DNA from: Phoronis australis
Taxonomy: Eukaryota > Phoronida > Phoronidae
Direction: 5' to 3'
Length of the DNA stretch: 42,337 bases
Assembly (NCBI GenBank): GCA_002633005.1
Contig: NMRA01000189.1
Coordinates: 635,169 to 677,505, forward strand
In this document: piece after piece, positions 39,424 to 42,337 of the stretch
How positions within the stretch are numbered: the stretch's first letter is position 1
Layout of the letters: the number at the start of each line of letters is the position of its first letter
Made by a program: the position numbers and the translations under genes
Notes under the pieces: model-generated
Databases searched by the model: none
Seen by the model: the letters and a program-made list of their open reading frames with translations, nothing else
What the model was told of the DNA's origin: nothing

Positions 39424-40901
39424 TCCCCTATATACTCGAGTTTCCCATTCGTTTATGTGACCATTTAATAGTTTTGAGGGATAGGGCCTAATCGGGGGGT
39501 GAATAAACAATGCATAGACCCTGAACAAACCCCATTTACCGTTTTTTTTTTAGTCAAACGGACCGTAAACCCAAAAATTCGAGACTCTGCATCCCTACAG
39601 ATTACGCTGGGCGCGCGCGTCTGCCGAAATTTTGGTNGCTTCCGGTATTTATATACTTCCCACCTACAGTTACCCAACAGATACATGTATTCCCCAGTCC
39701 CAACGTTCCCAGATTTCAGTTGTTTTCCATGACTAATTGTTCTCCCGTCCCGACGTTCCCCCGACTCAAAACTCCTGGGGTCCGGTGCCCGATCCCTCCG
39801 ATGCCTCCCTGGCTCGATAACTAGTTCCGTTATAATTTGGATGTCATTTTAAGTTTCTTCATACTGGACAGTCAGAACTGTGTTTGTTTGTCTTCTATTT
39901 AAACCTGTAGCAAAAATTTTATGTTCACCGATACATTATGTTCGCGTACTTTTTTAAAAAAACTTCTACCTTGGCGATGATTTGAAACAAATTTTTGTAT
40001 GGTTTGTAATGTCAGTCAAAACAAAATTGCACCCCCTTAAGTGCATGGTTTTAATTATAAGTCTTCTAGATCTGTAGCCATCGGCCCATTCCCAGGGCCT
40101 CTATAAGGAGCGAGTTTAAGTTCAGGTGACCAAAACAATGTCAGCATTTCGTGACCGAATATCCGAAAGAGAACCCAAAATGTTTGAAAAGATTATTTTG
40201 TTTTTTGAGCCTGGACTATATTGCTAGACTACTTTGATTGCCGCAGACTGAGGACAGAGGGCAGGATTAACACCGGTTTTCATAGTCCAATCACAGTTCC
40301 AGCGGTCACTTTCAGGTACTTTCAGCCTCACTTTTGGCCCAGCTTTCACATGACAGATGTATGCAAAGCCAAAACAGAAAATTTTCAAAACAATGTTTCT
40401 GTACAACACTAAAATAAAGTCCAAAACACACTCTTCACTGCGTAGTATAAAACATAACGATCCAAAACCAGCATTTTCACTTCACATCGAGACTAAAGCA
40501 TGCACCTTGACATTTACACTAATACATTCATAAATAAATCAGCACTGAGAAATATTTCGTACCATGGCAGGACTGAATCATGAATAAGTCGAACAACAAT
40601 TTTTTGGTGCAAATGGTATCATATTTTTTTTGTATATGCCAAGTTTCTGTAGTGAAAAAGAATATCTAAGTGAATTTATTAAATATCCGAAGATTGAAAA
40701 TTCTTGGTTTGAGCGTATTTCATATCCTGAATAGCTTAAAATAAAGAATTGATTTTTTCCGTTTTGGCTTTCCACACGGCCGGAGATGCTTAGATCTGCG
40801 GCCAGTAAAGCACGTATATAGTGTGCCGTGTCCTGATGTCACAAGTTTACGCTGAAAACGTTTGCTAGTTGTTCATACTGTGAACTAGTTGGGCTTCAAG
40901 C

Positions 40902-41402
40902 GTAGGCATACAGGGGCGATAGTACATTCCCACAAAAAGTTAGGAATTTCAAAAAATCAGTGCACATGCAGTTATAATTAATACATATACCATAAGTCTG
41001 GAGACGATTTAGTCAAGAAATTTTTGAACAAATCGATGAAAATTTTTTCGCGGTTTGCGCGAGTTTCTCGCGGTGTGCCATTTTTAGGAAGTTACGTTAC
41101 TGAAATCGGCACGCATGACGTAAAAAGTCCAAGGGACACAAATCTTACAAATTTCACCAGATACCTTCCCATGCAAGTGCCAGGCGTTAGCCGAGTCACG
41201 TGACTCACTTGAAATACTTTGTTATGACGCCCGTGGTGAAAAAGTGGAGTTGGAATTCTTCAAAGTTACGTTAATTGTCGTAGCCGATAATTCACCGAAC
41301 ATACGTGTAGAAGAAGAAAGGAACACTTCAGTCATAGTTTCAAGTGTAGAATAGGTGAAAACTCTCAATCGGTGAGCGGTGGCCTACCACCCGTTTAAAA
41401 TA
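40902..41402 (+). mobile_element. MITE-like element, copy 2
   Basis: Second copy of the family at 20700-21290, about 90 bp shorter, with the same order of shared words. Confidence 0.75.
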
Positions 41403-41684
41403 ACACGTTCCTGATCTTTTGACTTCACCCTTCACAGAAGTATGCCCTGAAATCATTTCCCATGAAGAAACACGCTGAGTCCAATTTTACAACTAATGCG
41501 GATGCACAACCTTTACAAATCTAGCCAAAGTAAGGTGTTCTCATTTAAAATTCACGGCAATATCTCTCTTTCGAAGTCTTGCTTTTTAGCGAGGTCCTTG
41601 CGTTACTCCGCAGTGAACTGAGATGAGAGGATAGCTCATTGGTCCATCTTAGCGAAGTCAAAGTAGGTCAATCGCCGGCCGCCA

Positions 41685-41698
41685 GAGAAAATGAAACT
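41685..41698 (+). promoter_or_regulatory. ISRE-type site
   Basis: GAGAAAATGAAACT fits GNGAAANNGAAACT at every fixed position, the interferon-stimulated response element bound by IRF factors. It lies 0.5 kb upstream of the THAP start and 19 kb upstream of the TBK1 start codon. Motif match only. Confidence 0.35.
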
Positions 41699-42193
41699 GA
41701 TGACTCATTTTTATAGTCTAAATGATACAGTTATTTGCTTGCATTGCGGGATTAGGCCTACACTCGACAGAATACCCGAACAACTCTTGCAAATACTCAT
41801 TGAGGGGCCCGGCCGTAACCGCGGTGATCAGGCCGTACATGTATTCACCGCACATGTAACTTTCCCAGATATTTCCCGGTAAATGTTCTCCAAAGTACTT
41901 TAATGGACAAAGAGCAGTTTAAAGTGTAAATTGCAAGGTCTAAGTATGTTAAATTGTAATAATATTTTCAAGATATTGTTAGTTGGATATATCTTCTTCC
42001 AATTATCATGTTATTGTGTCTGTAGTTACGTTAAAAAGCGAAAATTAAAAAAAATCCGCGAAAAGTTGACCTTTGACACCGTGACATGGTGTTGGGGAAC
42101 ACAAACTAGATCAATATCCCACAATGCAGTTTACCGCCCATACAAAACAGTGGAAGACGAACAAGGAGCGTTCAATCTTGGCGTGATTTAGAC

Positions 42194-42337
42194 ATGGTAC
42201 ATCGGTGTGTGTGCGCCAACTGTGCTAACACCAGCCAGGTGGAAGGCGTGACCCTATTTAGGTTTCCCAAAGACAAGCATCTGGCCGCGAAATGGCACGT
42301 TTTCGTGTGCACTGCTCGTCATTGTAAAATGACTGTC
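42194..42337 (+). CDS. THAP-domain protein, N-terminus, partial
   Basis: ATG at 42194 opens a frame to the window edge: MVHRCVCANCANTSQVEGVT, LFRFPKDKHLAAKWHVFVCT, ARHCKMTV. The CxxC start (C-V-C-A-N-C), the RFP motif, and W follow the C2CH THAP zinc-finger order; the last Cys/His pair would fall beyond the edge. THAP domains bind DNA in host transcription factors and in P/Kolobok-type transposases. Unlike the two THAP remnants at 26 and 33 kb, no break is seen, and its sequence differs clearly from them, so it may be a separate host gene or an intact transposase. An upstream in-frame start was not found; a TAG lies just before (42189-42191). Confidence 0.7.
   Translation, partial: MVHRCVCANCANTSQVEGVTLFRFPKDKHLAAKWHVFVCTARHCKMTV

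Overview
The window is animal nuclear DNA from an invertebrate, most likely marine and not further assignable from sequence alone. The evidence is a spliced TBK1/IKK-epsilon kinase gene with GT-AG introns of 0.08 to 6.6 kb, plus Penelope-like, RLE-type LINE, THAP-transposon, hAT-like and MITE remnants. There are four assembly ambiguities: single N at 14944, 37228 and 39637, and a 44-N gap at 30042-30085.

Main gene: on the minus strand, from a start codon at 22744 down to 2027, nine distinct coding exons can be joined without a frame break. They give about 407 residues covering the whole kinase domain (ATP lysine K44, HRD D141, DFG D163, activation-loop serine S179) and the ubiquitin-like domain of TBK1/IKK-epsilon. 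The last visible exon ends in a good donor. Exons for the scaffold/dimerisation helices and C-terminal adaptor-binding region are not in the window. The 5' non-coding exon(s) and promoter lie upstream of 22770 and were not found. Two exons (P-loop and ATP-lysine) occur twice. The second copy begins at the base right after the N at 14944, so an unmerged haplotype is the leading explanation. One copy carries a 2.3-kb Penelope-bearing insertion.

Left edge (1-1740, minus strand): an open ubiquitin-specific protease (USP) domain runs off the window. It is immediately preceded, one reading frame off at a seven-A run, by a restriction-like endonuclease domain of the kind found in RLE-class non-LTR retrotransposons. 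That ORF opens directly out of a 23-bp minisatellite with a 161-bp higher-order period. A retroelement or gene combining RLE and USP is the most unusual candidate here.

Introns and the 23-42 kb region: no other complete gene was recognised. The DNA is largely repeats: two Penelope fragments flanked by inverted repeats, two decayed THAP-transposon copies (one with ~310-bp terminal inverted repeats and TTAA-like target sites), several MITE families present in pairs, a tandem array of hairpin units, arrays built of ACGTGTMAAA-type words, and diverged tandem repeats. At the extreme right edge (42194-42337, plus strand) the N-terminus of a THAP-domain protein begins and runs off the window.
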